A stretch of 64,000 nucleotides of DNA from Saccharopolyspora soli (GTDB lineage Bacteria > Actinomycetota > Actinomycetes > Mycobacteriales > Pseudonocardiaceae). How positions within the stretch are numbered: position 1 is the stretch's first letter; every line of letters starts with the position of its first letter. Location: contig NZ_JALBWV010000024.1 of assembly GCF_022678645.1 (NCBI RefSeq), forward strand, positions 57,740-121,739, in the 5' to 3' direction. The notes below the pieces were generated by a model, which made no database searches, was not told the DNA's origin, and was given only the letters and a program-made list of their open reading frames with translations. Made by a program: the position numbers and the translations under genes. Positions 27,109 through 34,708 of this stretch are shown here, piece after piece.

Positions 27109-27996
27109 ATGCACGCTGTGCCAGAGCCGTTCGTCGCCTATCTGAGGGTGTACGAGCCCTTGTCGTCCTTCGACTCCCCTCTGCGCGAGCAACTGGCGGC
27201 AGCCGTTGAGCGCGGGCCGGTCGATCAGTTCGACGCGGGGCTGCGGGAACAAGACGTTTGGTTGCGCAGCCAACTCGCCGCGCCGCCCCGGCTGCTGCCC
27301 GGCGAATCCGCCGACGGCGCGGTCCAGGGCGTCGGCGACGTGCTGGTGATCGACCCGGCCGACGTGCCCAGCGCTCCGGCGGCCACCGTGGGACCGGGGC
27401 CGCTGGTGTGCCCGTTGGACCTGCGCGGGCGGGCGGCCGCGGCGCTGGTCGGGTTCCTCGGTGATGCCGAGATCCCGCTGCGTTCCGCTGCGTTGTCGGT
27501 GCCGGTGGAGAAGGCCAGGGTGCGGGCCAGCGCGGTGGTCAGCGAGCTGGCGGGCAGTGCGGTGCACGTGCTGTCGTCCACCTGGACCGTCCCGCTGCCC
27601 TGGTTCGTGCTGGTTGATCCGGTTGAGCGGTGCGTGTTCACCGAGCCGGGGCGGCGCCGGGTGTGCTGGCGGGTGGCGATGGCCGACGCGCGGCGGCGGG
27701 TCGCACGGGCGCACGCGATCGGGCGGAAGTCCATCGGCGAGGAAGGGCCGACGCGGATCCTGCGGGAGACCGGCCGCTGGCTGGAGCGCTTCCACCCGCA
27801 TTCCGCGGTGGAGTTGGACTACGGCGGTCTGGTGCAGCTGATGACGGCGGCTGATCTGGACGCGGACACCTCGGCGGAGGACGTGCACGCGATCGTCGAC
27901 GCGATGGAAGCCGACGACGCCGAAGAAGTCGGCACCCGCTACGAAGCGCTCCGCGACTTCTGGTCGGAATTCGCCGCCCGCGAACGCCACAACTGA
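27109..27996 (+). CDS. Conserved actinobacterial protein, unknown
   Basis: About 295 residues. The N-terminus PEPFVAYLRVYEPLSSFDSPLREQL and a central WFVLVDPVERCVF ... RVCWRVAMADARRRVARAH look like a conserved protein of filamentous actinobacteria; I cannot name a domain with confidence. It has no signal peptide or membrane helix, and an acidic C-terminus. The ATG at 27109 is used; a GTG at 27118 is equally possible, and neither has a Shine-Dalgarno site. It is convergent with the methyltransferase gene, sharing a hairpin. Confidence 0.6.
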   Translation: MHAVPEPFVAYLRVYEPLSSFDSPLREQLAAAVERGPVDQFDAGLREQDVWLRSQLAAPPRLLPGESADGAVQGVGDVLVIDPADVPSAPAATVGPGPLVCPLDLRGRAAAALVGFLGDAEIPLRSAALSVPVEKARVRASAVVSELAGSAVHVLSSTWTVPLPWFVLVDPVERCVFTEPGRRRVCWRVAMADARRRVARAHAIGRKSIGEEGPTRILRETGRWLERFHPHSAVELDYGGLVQLMTAADLDADTSAEDVHAIVDAMEADDAEEVGTRYEALRDFWSEFAARERHN

Positions 27997-28014
27997 CCAG
28001 CGGAACCCCGCATG

Positions 28015-28055
28015 AACGGTGCCGTTGACCAGGTGAGCCGGTCAACGGCACCGTT
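28015..28055. terminator. Bidirectional terminator; hairpin family A, copy 2
   Basis: AACGGTGCCGTTGACC (28015-28030) pairs perfectly (16 bp) with 28040-28055 around a 9-nt loop, between convergent genes. Confidence 0.85.
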
Positions 28056-28060
28056 GACGA

Positions 28061-28870
28061 TCACGGGCGGCAGCGGATCTCGCCGTTGAGGACGGCGAAC
28101 CAGCCGTCGTCGGAGTCGATCCAGGTGTGCCAGGCCGCGGCGAGTTCTTCCAGCTCGTCGCGGGTGGCCAGGCCGTGGTCCAGCGCCTGCTCGGCGAAGG
28201 ACGACTGGCGGATGCGGTCCGCCCACAGGTTGCCCCACCAGGCGCGCTCCTCGGGCGTGGCGAAGCACCACGCCGACGTCGTGCAGGTGATCTCGCTGAA
28301 CCCGGCAGCGCGCGCCCAGGTCTTCAAGTACTTGCCGCCATCGGGGAAGGCCCGGTTGTGGTGCGCCACGTCGCGGTACAGCGCCAGCCAGCGGTCCAGG
28401 CCGGGGTTGTCCGGTGACCAGCGCATGCCGCCGTAGTCCGCGTCGCGGGCCGCCACGATGCCGCCCGGCTTGCACACCCGCCGCATCTCGCACAGCGCGG
28501 CGACCGGGTCGGTCAGGTGTTGCAGCACCTGGTGGGCGTGCACGACGTCGAAGGAGTTGTCGTCGTAGGGCAGGCCGTAGACATCGGCGTTGGCGAAGGT
28601 GACGTTGTGCAGGCCGCGCTCGGCGGCTCCGGTGCGGGCGATCTCCAACGGGGCCTCGACGTTGTCCACGCCCAGCACCGCACCCGGTCCGACGAGGGCG
28701 GCGAAGTCCAGCGTGATGGTGCCTGGCCCGCAGCCGATGTCGAGCACGCTGGTGCCCGGCCGCAGGTGCGGGATCAGGTACGCGGCGGAGTTCTCGGCGG
28801 TCCGCCAGCGGTGCGATCGCAGCACGCTCTCGTGGTGTCCGTGGGTGTAGGTGTCCGGTCGCGCACTCAT
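28061..28870 (-). CDS. SAM-dependent methyltransferase (class I, UbiE-like)
   Basis: 269 residues. Motif I is VLDIGCGPGTITLDFA (about 41-56), with an acidic residue in VLGVDNVEAPL ending strand 2. Motif II is NSFDVVHAHQVLQHL (about 105-120) and post-motif III KPGGIVAARDADYGG. The C-terminal cap has several Trp and Tyr, as in Methyltransf_11 proteins acting on small molecules. The ATG at 28870 is chosen; the frame runs upstream to 29023, but that part overlaps the terminator hairpin. The substrate is unknown. Confidence 0.82.
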   Translation of the reverse strand: MSARPDTYTHGHHESVLRSHRWRTAENSAAYLIPHLRPGTSVLDIGCGPGTITLDFAALVGPGAVLGVDNVEAPLEIARTGAAERGLHNVTFANADVYGLPYDDNSFDVVHAHQVLQHLTDPVAALCEMRRVCKPGGIVAARDADYGGMRWSPDNPGLDRWLALYRDVAHHNRAFPDGGKYLKTWARAAGFSEITCTTSAWCFATPEERAWWGNLWADRIRQSSFAEQALDHGLATRDELEELAAAWHTWIDSDDGWFAVLNGEIRCRP

Positions 28871-28948
28871 GTCATCCGTCTCAAAATGTGGAATATCAGT
28901 ACCAGTATGTGAGCGTACTCCGAAGAAGTGGCTGTTGGGAAGCAAAAA

Positions 28949-28998
28949 AGGTCGTGAGTGCGAAAGGGGGCTCCAGCCCGCTTTCGCACTCACGACCT
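28949..28998 (-). terminator. Rho-independent terminator for rsiG; hairpin family B, copy 1
   Basis: An 18-bp perfect stem (28949-28966 with 28981-28998) with a GGGCT/AGCCC tip. On the minus strand it is followed by TTTTTT (28944-28949), so it is a classical intrinsic terminator of leftward transcription. Confidence 0.88.
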
Positions 28999-29012
28999 CA
29001 TTCAGGTGAGCA

Positions 29013-29059
29013 GTGAAGGGCACCTTCTACCAAGTAAGTTGGTAAAAGGTGCCCTTCAC
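29013..29059. terminator. Hairpin family A, copy 3
   Basis: GTGAAGGGCACCTT (29013-29026) pairs with AAGGTGCCCTTCAC (29046-29059); inner stem TACCAA/TTGGTA. It stands next to the family B hairpin, giving a double terminator downstream of rsiG. Confidence 0.85.
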
Positions 29060-29154
29060 CTCGTTTTCGTCATCCTGCGTGCCGCGAAGTGCGGTTCACG
29101 GCAGTACCTCTCGGAGTCCACTTCGGACTGCTCCGACGAGTGGAACCGGGTTGT

Positions 29155-29715
29155 TCACCGCCGGTCTCGTTCCTCCGCCAGCAGATCGTCCACCGACGCG
29201 GCGCCTTCCCGATACCGGCGCGCGATCTCGGCGTTGAGCCGATCCACCACGTCCTGGACCTCCCGGCGGCGCTGCGACACCGAGTCCTCTTCCCCGGTGT
29301 AGGCGAGCAAGGCCCGGTCCAGCTTGATCTCGGACAGCGACATGACGTCCGAGAGGTCGACGTCGGAGACCAGTGCTTCGACGTGCCTGCGGTGCGCCTC
29401 GGCCCGCGTCGGCTCGGTCGTCTGGTACCGACCGGAACCGGCCGCCGGTCCGACGGCGTTGTCCGCCAGGATGTTCACCAGTTGCTCGACGACCGAGGCG
29501 GACCCGCCCTCCTGACGCCGTCGTTGCTCGGCCCGCACGATGTCGATCCGCGCGTGCAACACCCGGCGCAGGTAGGAGAGATCCGTTTCCTCCTGCGCCG
29601 CCTCATCGCGCAACGCACGCACTTCGCCGAGCGTGCGGTGTTCCATGCCACTGGTGTAGTCCGGGGACAGGACCCTGTCGATGCGGCGCCGTCCACCCGG
29701 GCGGACTTCGATCAC
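29155..29715 (-). CDS. rsiG: RsiG-like c-di-GMP-dependent anti-sigma factor
   Basis: 186 residues, mostly two long helices. In Streptomyces, RsiG holds the sporulation sigma factor WhiG inactive when bound to c-di-GMP through E-x3-S-x2-R-x3-Q-x3-D motifs. Here the second helix has this motif exactly (E-DSV-S-QR-R-REV-Q-DVV-D). The first has it with His in place of Gln (E-TDL-S-YL-R-RVL-H-ARI-D). The N-terminal GGRRRIDRVLSPDY is typical of 'aerial mycelium formation protein' homologues. The GTG at 29715 has GGAGGA 7 nt upstream; the frame is open to 29874. A WhiG partner is not in this window. Two terminators follow. Confidence 0.85.
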   Translation of the reverse strand: MIEVRPGGRRRIDRVLSPDYTSGMEHRTLGEVRALRDEAAQEETDLSYLRRVLHARIDIVRAEQRRRQEGGSASVVEQLVNILADNAVGPAAGSGRYQTTEPTRAEAHRRHVEALVSDVDLSDVMSLSEIKLDRALLAYTGEEDSVSQRRREVQDVVDRLNAEIARRYREGAASVDDLLAEERDRR

Positions 29716-29883
29716 GTGGCCATCCTCCGGTAATTCGGTAGAGCTCGCCAACAGTTCGGGTGATGTTGTTTCAACATCGGTGCGAAACCGAGCACTTTCC
29801 AGCACACGAGCCGCTGCCGGGTGAGAACGCCACGAGGCTCGGTCCGCACCTGTCAGGCATACCCGCCTCGTCAACTACCGCCG

Positions 29884-31026
29884 TTACCGGCCGCGCAGCC
29901 CCTGGGCCGCGACGCGCCCCGGCGGCTCGCCGGTGTCCGGTGGCACCGAATCGGGATCGACCGCCGCCGCCACCGCGCGGTCCTGCTCCGGATCACCGGC
30001 GACGAGCTCGGCATCCACCGGGGTCGACCGCTTGAGCAGCGCCAACGCCACCGGCCCGAGCTCGTGGTGCTGCACCACGCTGCCCACCCGGCCGACCTTG
30101 CGCTCGCCGTGCCACACCGGATCGCCGGTCTCCGGCTGGATCTCCACCGAGCCGTCCAGGTGCAGCAGCACCATGCGCCGCGGCGGCTTGCCCACGTTGT
30201 GCACCTTGGCCACGGTTTCCTGGCCGCGGTAGCAGCCCTTCGCGACGTGCGCGGCGACGTGCACCCAGCCGAGCTCGTGCGGGATCGCGCGCTCGTCGGT
30301 GTCCAGCCCGACCCGTGGCCGCAGCGCCTCCACGCGCAGCGCCTCGAAGGCGAGCGTGCCGGAGGGCCGGATGCCCGCGTCGGTCAGCTTTGTCCACCAC
30401 TCCACCAGCGATTCCCGCGGCACCACCAGATCGATGGTGGGCAGCGCCCGGAACGGCACGTTCCGGCTGAAACCGCCGCCGGGCAGGCCGTGCACCTCGT
30501 ACGGCTTGGACGGCGCCGGCGCGAACTGGCCGAGGATGCCGCCCGCGTCCGGGCCGACGGCGGTCAGCACCGCGAATTCGGCCGTGGCGTCCCGAGGCTC
30601 CACTTTGGACCAGAACCGCATCGCGTCGAGGTATTCCAGCAACGACTGCCTGCCGTCCACCCCGATCGTCGGCAATGCGCTGGTGGCCTGCGCGCCCGCG
30701 TCGGTGTCCAGGTAGACCACGCGCTCGTGGTGCGCCACGAGCATGTGGCTGTCCACGTGGCCGTGGCTGTCGAGCACCAGCGCCTCGGTGCCCTGCCCGT
30801 CCGGCAGCTCCGCGACGTGCTGCGACAGCACCAGGTGCAGCCAGCTCAACCGCTCCTCGCCGGGCACCGCGATGACCTCCCGGTGCGAGCGGTCCACCAG
30901 CACCGCCGCCCGCGCCGCGGAGCGCTGCTCGGCGAAGGGGTCGCCGAAGTGCCAGGGCACGCCGACGTCCACCGCATCCCCCGGCGCGGGTACCGCACCC
31001 GGCAGGTCCAACAGTGGTGAACTCAT
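29884..31026 (-). CDS. ygfZ: YgfZ/GcvT-type folate-binding protein
   Basis: 380 residues. The signature K-G-C-Y-x-G-Q-E appears as KGCYRGQETVAKVHNVG near residue 268, followed by the C-terminal barrel (GDPVWHGERKVGRVGSVV). YgfZ/CAF17 proteins use tetrahydrofolate and the signature Cys in repair or assembly of iron-sulfur enzymes. WHFGDPFAEQRSAARAAVLVDRS near 25 is the GcvT-like N-terminal fold. It lies 73 nt downstream of a Fur-family gene in the same direction and is probably co-transcribed with it. Rv0811c occupies this position in mycobacteria, from memory. Confidence 0.88.
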   Translation of the reverse strand: MSSPLLDLPGAVPAPGDAVDVGVPWHFGDPFAEQRSAARAAVLVDRSHREVIAVPGEERLSWLHLVLSQHVAELPDGQGTEALVLDSHGHVDSHMLVAHHERVVYLDTDAGAQATSALPTIGVDGRQSLLEYLDAMRFWSKVEPRDATAEFAVLTAVGPDAGGILGQFAPAPSKPYEVHGLPGGGFSRNVPFRALPTIDLVVPRESLVEWWTKLTDAGIRPSGTLAFEALRVEALRPRVGLDTDERAIPHELGWVHVAAHVAKGCYRGQETVAKVHNVGKPPRRMVLLHLDGSVEIQPETGDPVWHGERKVGRVGSVVQHHELGPVALALLKRSTPVDAELVAGDPEQDRAVAAAVDPDSVPPDTGEPPGRVAAQGLRGR

Positions 31027-31099
31027 CAGCGCTCCTCGGTATCTTGCGGGACACCCGCACCCGGTCGGCCTCGATGAGCCGGTGAGGGAGTGTGGCTCA

Positions 31100-31531
31100 T
31101 CAGTCCTCCGCGGCGGCGTTGCGGCAGTTCCGGCACAGGCCGGACAGGGCCAGGTGGGTGGGGTCCAGGGCGAACCCGCGTTGCGCGAGCAGCCGCCGGG
31201 TCAGGTCGTCCAGCAGCTCGGTGGACACCTCGTCGATCGTCCCGCAGCTGTGGCAGGCCAGGTGGACGTGCTCGTGCTCCTCGACGGAGTAGGTCGGCGC
31301 ACCGTGCCCCAGATGCGTGTGCCGCACGAGCCCCAGCTCTTCGAGCAGGTCGAGGGCGCGGTAGATCGTGGTGATGTTGACCGTCGAGGCGGTGCCCTGC
31401 ACTCTGCGGCAGACCTGCTCGGGGGTCGCATGCCCCAGCTCGCGCACCGCGTCCAGCACCAGCTGCCGTTGCGGCGTCATCCGCATGCCGCGTTGGTGCA
31501 AGGTGCTGCGCAGCGATCCCTGCTCGCTCAA
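31100..31531 (-). CDS. Fur-family metalloregulator
   Basis: 143 residues. The winged helix spans residues 13-85 (MTPQRQLVLDAVRELGHATPEQVCRRV ... NITTIYRALDLLEELGLV). The dimerisation domain has the metal motif EEHEHVHLACHSCG and a C-terminal CRNC, a structural Cys4 zinc site. Fur, Zur and Mur cannot be told apart from this. The start is the TTG at 31531, with AGGAG 6 nt upstream. The open frame continues far upstream but is non-coding there. Its operon partner is ygfZ, and it is divergent from the class IV aminotransferase gene. Confidence 0.85.
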   Translation of the reverse strand: MSEQGSLRSTLHQRGMRMTPQRQLVLDAVRELGHATPEQVCRRVQGTASTVNITTIYRALDLLEELGLVRHTHLGHGAPTYSVEEHEHVHLACHSCGTIDEVSTELLDDLTRRLLAQRGFALDPTHLALSGLCRNCRNAAAED

Positions 31532-31654
31532 TGCCCGCTCCTGTGCTCGACGCGCTTGAAGGTCGGCACTCCGATCGTAACGCCGCGACCGAACCGACCG
31601 GTCGCACGCGCGGGCCGCCGCCGGTCGCGGCCGGCGAAGTTCTAGGCTTCGGGC

Positions 31655-32503
31655 ATGCGCGTACTGGCACTTTTGGATGGGACGATCGTTGATCCGCAGA
31701 CGCCGCTGTTCCGCGCCGACGACCTCGGGGTGATGCGCGGTGACGGCATCTTCGAGACGATCTTGGTCGTCGACCGGCAGCCGCGGGAACTCGGACCGCA
31801 CCTCGACCGGCTGGAGCGTTCCGCCGGGCTGATGCAGATGCTGCTGCCCGAACGCTCCGTATGGGAACGTGCGGTGCAGGCGGTCATCGACAACTGGCCG
31901 TGGGACACCGACCCGCAGATGGCGTTGAAGCTGGTGTGCACCCGCGGCATCGACGGCGGCGACGGCACGCCCAACGGCTTCGCGATGGGCATGCAGATCG
32001 GCGCCGACACCCTGCGCAAGCGCAGCGAGGGCGTCGCGGCCGTGACGCTGGAGCGCGGCTACGCGCCGGACCTGATGGAGCGCGCGCCCTGGCTGCTGCT
32101 GTCCGCCAAGACCCTGTCGTACGCGGTGAACATGGCCGCCATGCGGGAGGCCGAGGCACGCGGTGTGGACGAGGTGATCTTCACCGCGACCGACGGTTCG
32201 GTGCTGGAGGGCCCGACCTCCAACGTCGTGCTCGCCCAGGGACGCACCCTGCTGACCACGCCGCCGAGTTCGGGCATCCTCAAGGGCACCACCCAGGGCG
32301 CGGTGTTCCGCGCCGCGGAGAAGGCGGGGTGGCAGACCAAGGTGGAGAAGTTCCCGGCCTCGGCGCTGTTCGACAGCGACGGCGTGTGGCTGGCTTCCAG
32401 CGTGCGGCTGATGACCCAGGTGCGCTCCATCGACGGCACCGAGATCAAGGCGGACGCCGAACTGCACGCCGAGCTCATCCGGCTCTACGAGTCGAACTAC
32501 TGA
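31655..32503 (+). CDS. Class IV PLP enzyme (aminodeoxychorismate lyase-like)
   Basis: 282 residues of fold-type IV: FRADDLGVMRGDGIFETILV (residues 19-38), the PLP Lys in LLSAKTLSYAVNMAAMREA near 152, EGPTSNVVLAQGR near 190 and a C-terminal SSVRLMTQV. This fits aminodeoxychorismate lyase (PabC; pyruvate release to give p-aminobenzoate for folate) better than branched-chain transaminases. No pabAB is nearby. It corresponds in position to Rv0812. Divergent from the Fur gene and convergent with the nitrobindin gene. Confidence 0.82.
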   Translation: MRVLALLDGTIVDPQTPLFRADDLGVMRGDGIFETILVVDRQPRELGPHLDRLERSAGLMQMLLPERSVWERAVQAVIDNWPWDTDPQMALKLVCTRGIDGGDGTPNGFAMGMQIGADTLRKRSEGVAAVTLERGYAPDLMERAPWLLLSAKTLSYAVNMAAMREAEARGVDEVIFTATDGSVLEGPTSNVVLAQGRTLLTTPPSSGILKGTTQGAVFRAAEKAGWQTKVEKFPASALFDSDGVWLASSVRLMTQVRSIDGTEIKADAELHAELIRLYESNY

Positions 32504-32510
32504 CGACCGG

Positions 32511-32554
32511 CGGCGGAACCCGGAGATCTCATCCGAAGTCGCCGGGCTCCGCCG
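32511..32554. terminator. Bidirectional hairpin
   Basis: CGGCGGAACCCGG (32511-32523) pairs with CCGGGCTCCGCCG (32542-32554), with one mismatch, between convergent genes. Confidence 0.65.
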
Positions 32555-32583
32555 CGACCAACCCATCGCCGTTCGCAGTGCCG

Positions 32584-33225
32584 TCAGCCGACGATTCGGT
32601 CGAGCTTCGCCGACAAGCGGGGCTGCAACTCGTGTTCCGAGGTGGCGCGCTCCTCGACGTAGGCGAGCGAGCCCTCGACGACGCCGTACAACCGGCTGGC
32701 CGCCGTGACGTCATCGCTGGTCGGAGTGCGCAGCACCGCGTCGGTGCCGAATTCCCAGGTGGTCTGGTTCCGCGGTGTGCCGAAGAACATCTCCGCGACG
32801 CCGCTCTCGTGCAGGACCAGCAGTTCGATCGTGTCGTCCGGCTGCGGGCGCCAGAAGCCGACCTCGCGGAACGCGGGCGCGATGACGTTGCCGCCTTCGC
32901 CGTCCAGCCGCCAAGCGCGGCTGGCGTAGGTCAGGAACGGGCGGCCGTCGTGCGCGATGGTCACCTGCTGGATGAAGCGGTAGCTCTCGTCGAGCGACGG
33001 GTGCGACGCCTCGCCCTCACCGCGCCAGACGCCGACCAGTGGGAGCAGCGCGAGGCAGGCGTCGTGCAGCGACGGGCCCATGCGCAGGTTGGCGGTGTCG
33101 CCGGTACCGGGCAGGTCGTCGAACTCCGGGACGTTGCGGTTCCGGGTGAGCTTGGCGCGCTCCGCCGCCGCGGCGACCGCGGCATCGCCGCTGCCAGGCT
33201 GTGGTGCGTTCGGCGTTTGAGTCAT
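32584..33225 (-). CDS. Nitrobindin-like (FABP/THAP4-type) beta-barrel protein
   Basis: 213 residues. The family hallmark GxWxGxG reads GVWRGEGE near residue 65. PFLTYASRAW and REVGFWRPQPDDTIELLVLHESGVAEMFFG are the barrel strands. Nitrobindins are 10-strand haem barrels that scavenge NO and isomerise peroxynitrite. The C-terminal haem-ligand segment, usually L-x-P-H-L-x-A, reads LQPRLSAKL here, so the proximal His appears to be Arg and haem binding is doubtful. The first about 50 residues are a disordered extension. It corresponds in position to Rv0813c. Confidence 0.82.
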   Translation of the reverse strand: MTQTPNAPQPGSGDAAVAAAAERAKLTRNRNVPEFDDLPGTGDTANLRMGPSLHDACLALLPLVGVWRGEGEASHPSLDESYRFIQQVTIAHDGRPFLTYASRAWRLDGEGGNVIAPAFREVGFWRPQPDDTIELLVLHESGVAEMFFGTPRNQTTWEFGTDAVLRTPTSDDVTAASRLYGVVEGSLAYVEERATSEHELQPRLSAKLDRIVG

Positions 33226-33252
33226 CGAATCGAGGTTACCGGTGGCCCCAGA

Positions 33253-33363
33253 TCAGTCGCTGAACAGGCGGTACACCACGTAGCAAGCGAACCAGATGGT
33301 CGCGACCGCGGCGAGGCCGACGAGTGTGACTAGGCCGTAGTGCAGGAAGTCGATGAGTTCCAC
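33253..33363 (-). CDS. 36-residue single-span membrane peptide
   Basis: The product (ELIDFLHYGLVTLVGLAAVA ... ACYVVYRLFSD) is one hydrophobic helix with short polar ends. The GTG at 33363 is preceded on the minus strand by TATCCT (33370-33375), 6 nt away and without a Shine-Dalgarno site. This matches the leaderless promoters elsewhere in the window and supports a real gene. It lies upstream of the nitrobindin gene in the same direction and divergent from the CmoB-like gene. Function unknown. Confidence 0.5.
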   Translation of the reverse strand: MELIDFLHYGLVTLVGLAAVATIWFACYVVYRLFSD

Positions 33364-33447
33364 GCGCAAAGGATAACCACCGCGGGCGCCCTGCGGACTG
33401 TGGCGTCGGGCATGATCTGCCCAGACCAACAGCCGGGACGGGAGCAC

Positions 33448-34194
33448 ATGGACTTCGAGACGCTGCGCGAACGGGCACTTGCCTTCCGCGAGGACCTCTT
33501 GGCGCGCAAGGAAAAGATCGCGCCCAGCGACTTCGGCTGGTACCCGTACGACACGATGGCCAACATCTTCCACCTGGACGCGCTGCTCACCGGGCCGCGG
33601 CGCGAGGTGTTCGGGACGCTGGCCGGTACCCGCGTCGCCGACATCGGCGCCGCCGACGGCGACTTCGGGTTCTTCCTGGAAGCCGAACTCGGTTGCCAGG
33701 TGGATGTGATCGACAACGCGCCGACGAACTTCAACGGGCTGCGCGGCGCGCGGCGGCTCGCCGCGGAGTTGGGGTCCAGCGCCGAGGTGCACGAGATCGA
33801 CTTGGACGCCCAGTTCCGGCTACCCGCCGAGCACTACGGCGCGGTGTTCTTCCTCGGGCTGCTCTACCACCTGAAGAACCCGTTCTTCGTGCTTGAGGCG
33901 CTGGCCAAGCGGGCCGACCTGTGCTTCGTGTCGACCCGGATCGCGCAGGTCGCGCCGGATGGCACCCGGATCCAGCAGCAGCCGGTGGCGTACCTGCTGG
34001 ATCCGGCGGAGGCCAACAACGACGCGACCAACTTCTGGATCTTCAGCGAGGCGGGCCTGCGGCGGCTGTTCGACCGCACCGGCTGGGAGGTCGTGGACTT
34101 CACCACGGTCGGTTGCCAGCAGGACTCCGACCCGCGCTCCCAAGACCGCGACGAACGAGCCTTCGCCCTCCTCCGCGCCAAGCCCGCGGCCTGA
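33448..34194 (+). CDS. SAM methyltransferase, CmoB/DUF1698-like
   Basis: 248 residues. SAM motif I is VADIGAADGDFGFFLEAELG (about 69-88), with an acidic end of strand 2 in VDVIDNAPTNFNGLRGA, and motif IV is AVFFLGLLYHLKNPFFVLEAL near 130. WYPYDTMANIFHLDALL before motif I resembles CmoB-type tRNA uridine modification enzymes, but many actinobacterial homologues act elsewhere, so the substrate is open. The ATG at 33448 has GGAG 4-5 nt upstream. Confidence 0.75.
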   Translation: MDFETLRERALAFREDLLARKEKIAPSDFGWYPYDTMANIFHLDALLTGPRREVFGTLAGTRVADIGAADGDFGFFLEAELGCQVDVIDNAPTNFNGLRGARRLAAELGSSAEVHEIDLDAQFRLPAEHYGAVFFLGLLYHLKNPFFVLEALAKRADLCFVSTRIAQVAPDGTRIQQQPVAYLLDPAEANNDATNFWIFSEAGLRRLFDRTGWEVVDFTTVGCQQDSDPRSQDRDERAFALLRAKPAA

Positions 34195-34217
34195 CGCCGA
34201 TCACACGGAAGCGTGAA

Positions 34218-34267
34218 GAGTGAAGGGCACCTTCGACCGGGTAAGCCGGTCAAAGGTGCCCTTCGCT
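34218..34267. terminator. Bidirectional terminator; hairpin family A, copy 4
   Basis: GTGAAGGGCACCTT (34220-34233) pairs with AAGGTGCCCTTC (34253-34264); inner GACCGG/CCGGTC. It lies between convergent genes. Confidence 0.82.
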
Positions 34268-34284
34268 CAGAGAAATTCGTTTGA

Positions 34285-34584
34285 TCAGGCGACTGCGATG
34301 TCCACCGCGTGGACGCCGGGGCCCGTGGCGGAGACCTCCGCCTGGCCCTTGCCGTCCCGGTGCAGCGCCCGGACGGTCCAGGTGCCCGCCGCGGCGTAGA
34401 ACCGGAAGTCACCCTCGGGCGAGGAGACGACCTCTGCGGTGAACTCGCCGGAGGCGTCCAGCAGGCGGACGAAAGCCCCGCCGACCGGCTGGTCCCCGGC
34501 CCGCACCTTGCCCGTCACCACGACCTGGTCGGTGTCCTCGGCGACCGCCGTGGCCGACTGCTGCGGCGCTCCGCATCCACTCAT
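34285..34584 (-). CDS. DUF1416 protein (SseC-type)
   Basis: 99 residues. It starts MSGCGAPQQ and contains VVVTGKVRAGDQPVGGAFVRLLDASGEFTAEVVSSPEGDFRFYAAAGTWTVRAL, a small carboxypeptidase-regulatory-like beta-sandwich. This closely follows mycobacterial SseC2, which always sits next to the CysA2 rhodanese and is thought to act in sulfur metabolism. The ATG at 34584 has AAGGAG 9 nt upstream. It is 124 nt downstream of the rhodanese in the same direction. The single Cys near the start is conserved in the family. Confidence 0.88.
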   Translation of the reverse strand: MSGCGAPQQSATAVAEDTDQVVVTGKVRAGDQPVGGAFVRLLDASGEFTAEVVSSPEGDFRFYAAAGTWTVRALHRDGKGQAEVSATGPGVHAVDIAVA

Positions 34585-34708
34585 GCTCAACGCTCCTTCG
34601 TGCGATTTTCCCAAGCGGCGCTACCACTTGGGCCGTGCCTGCGACTCGCCGCGGTGTTCAGGTGGCGACTGAGGTACCGCTGCGCGAGCCGCATTCGAAC
34701 AGTGCTCG

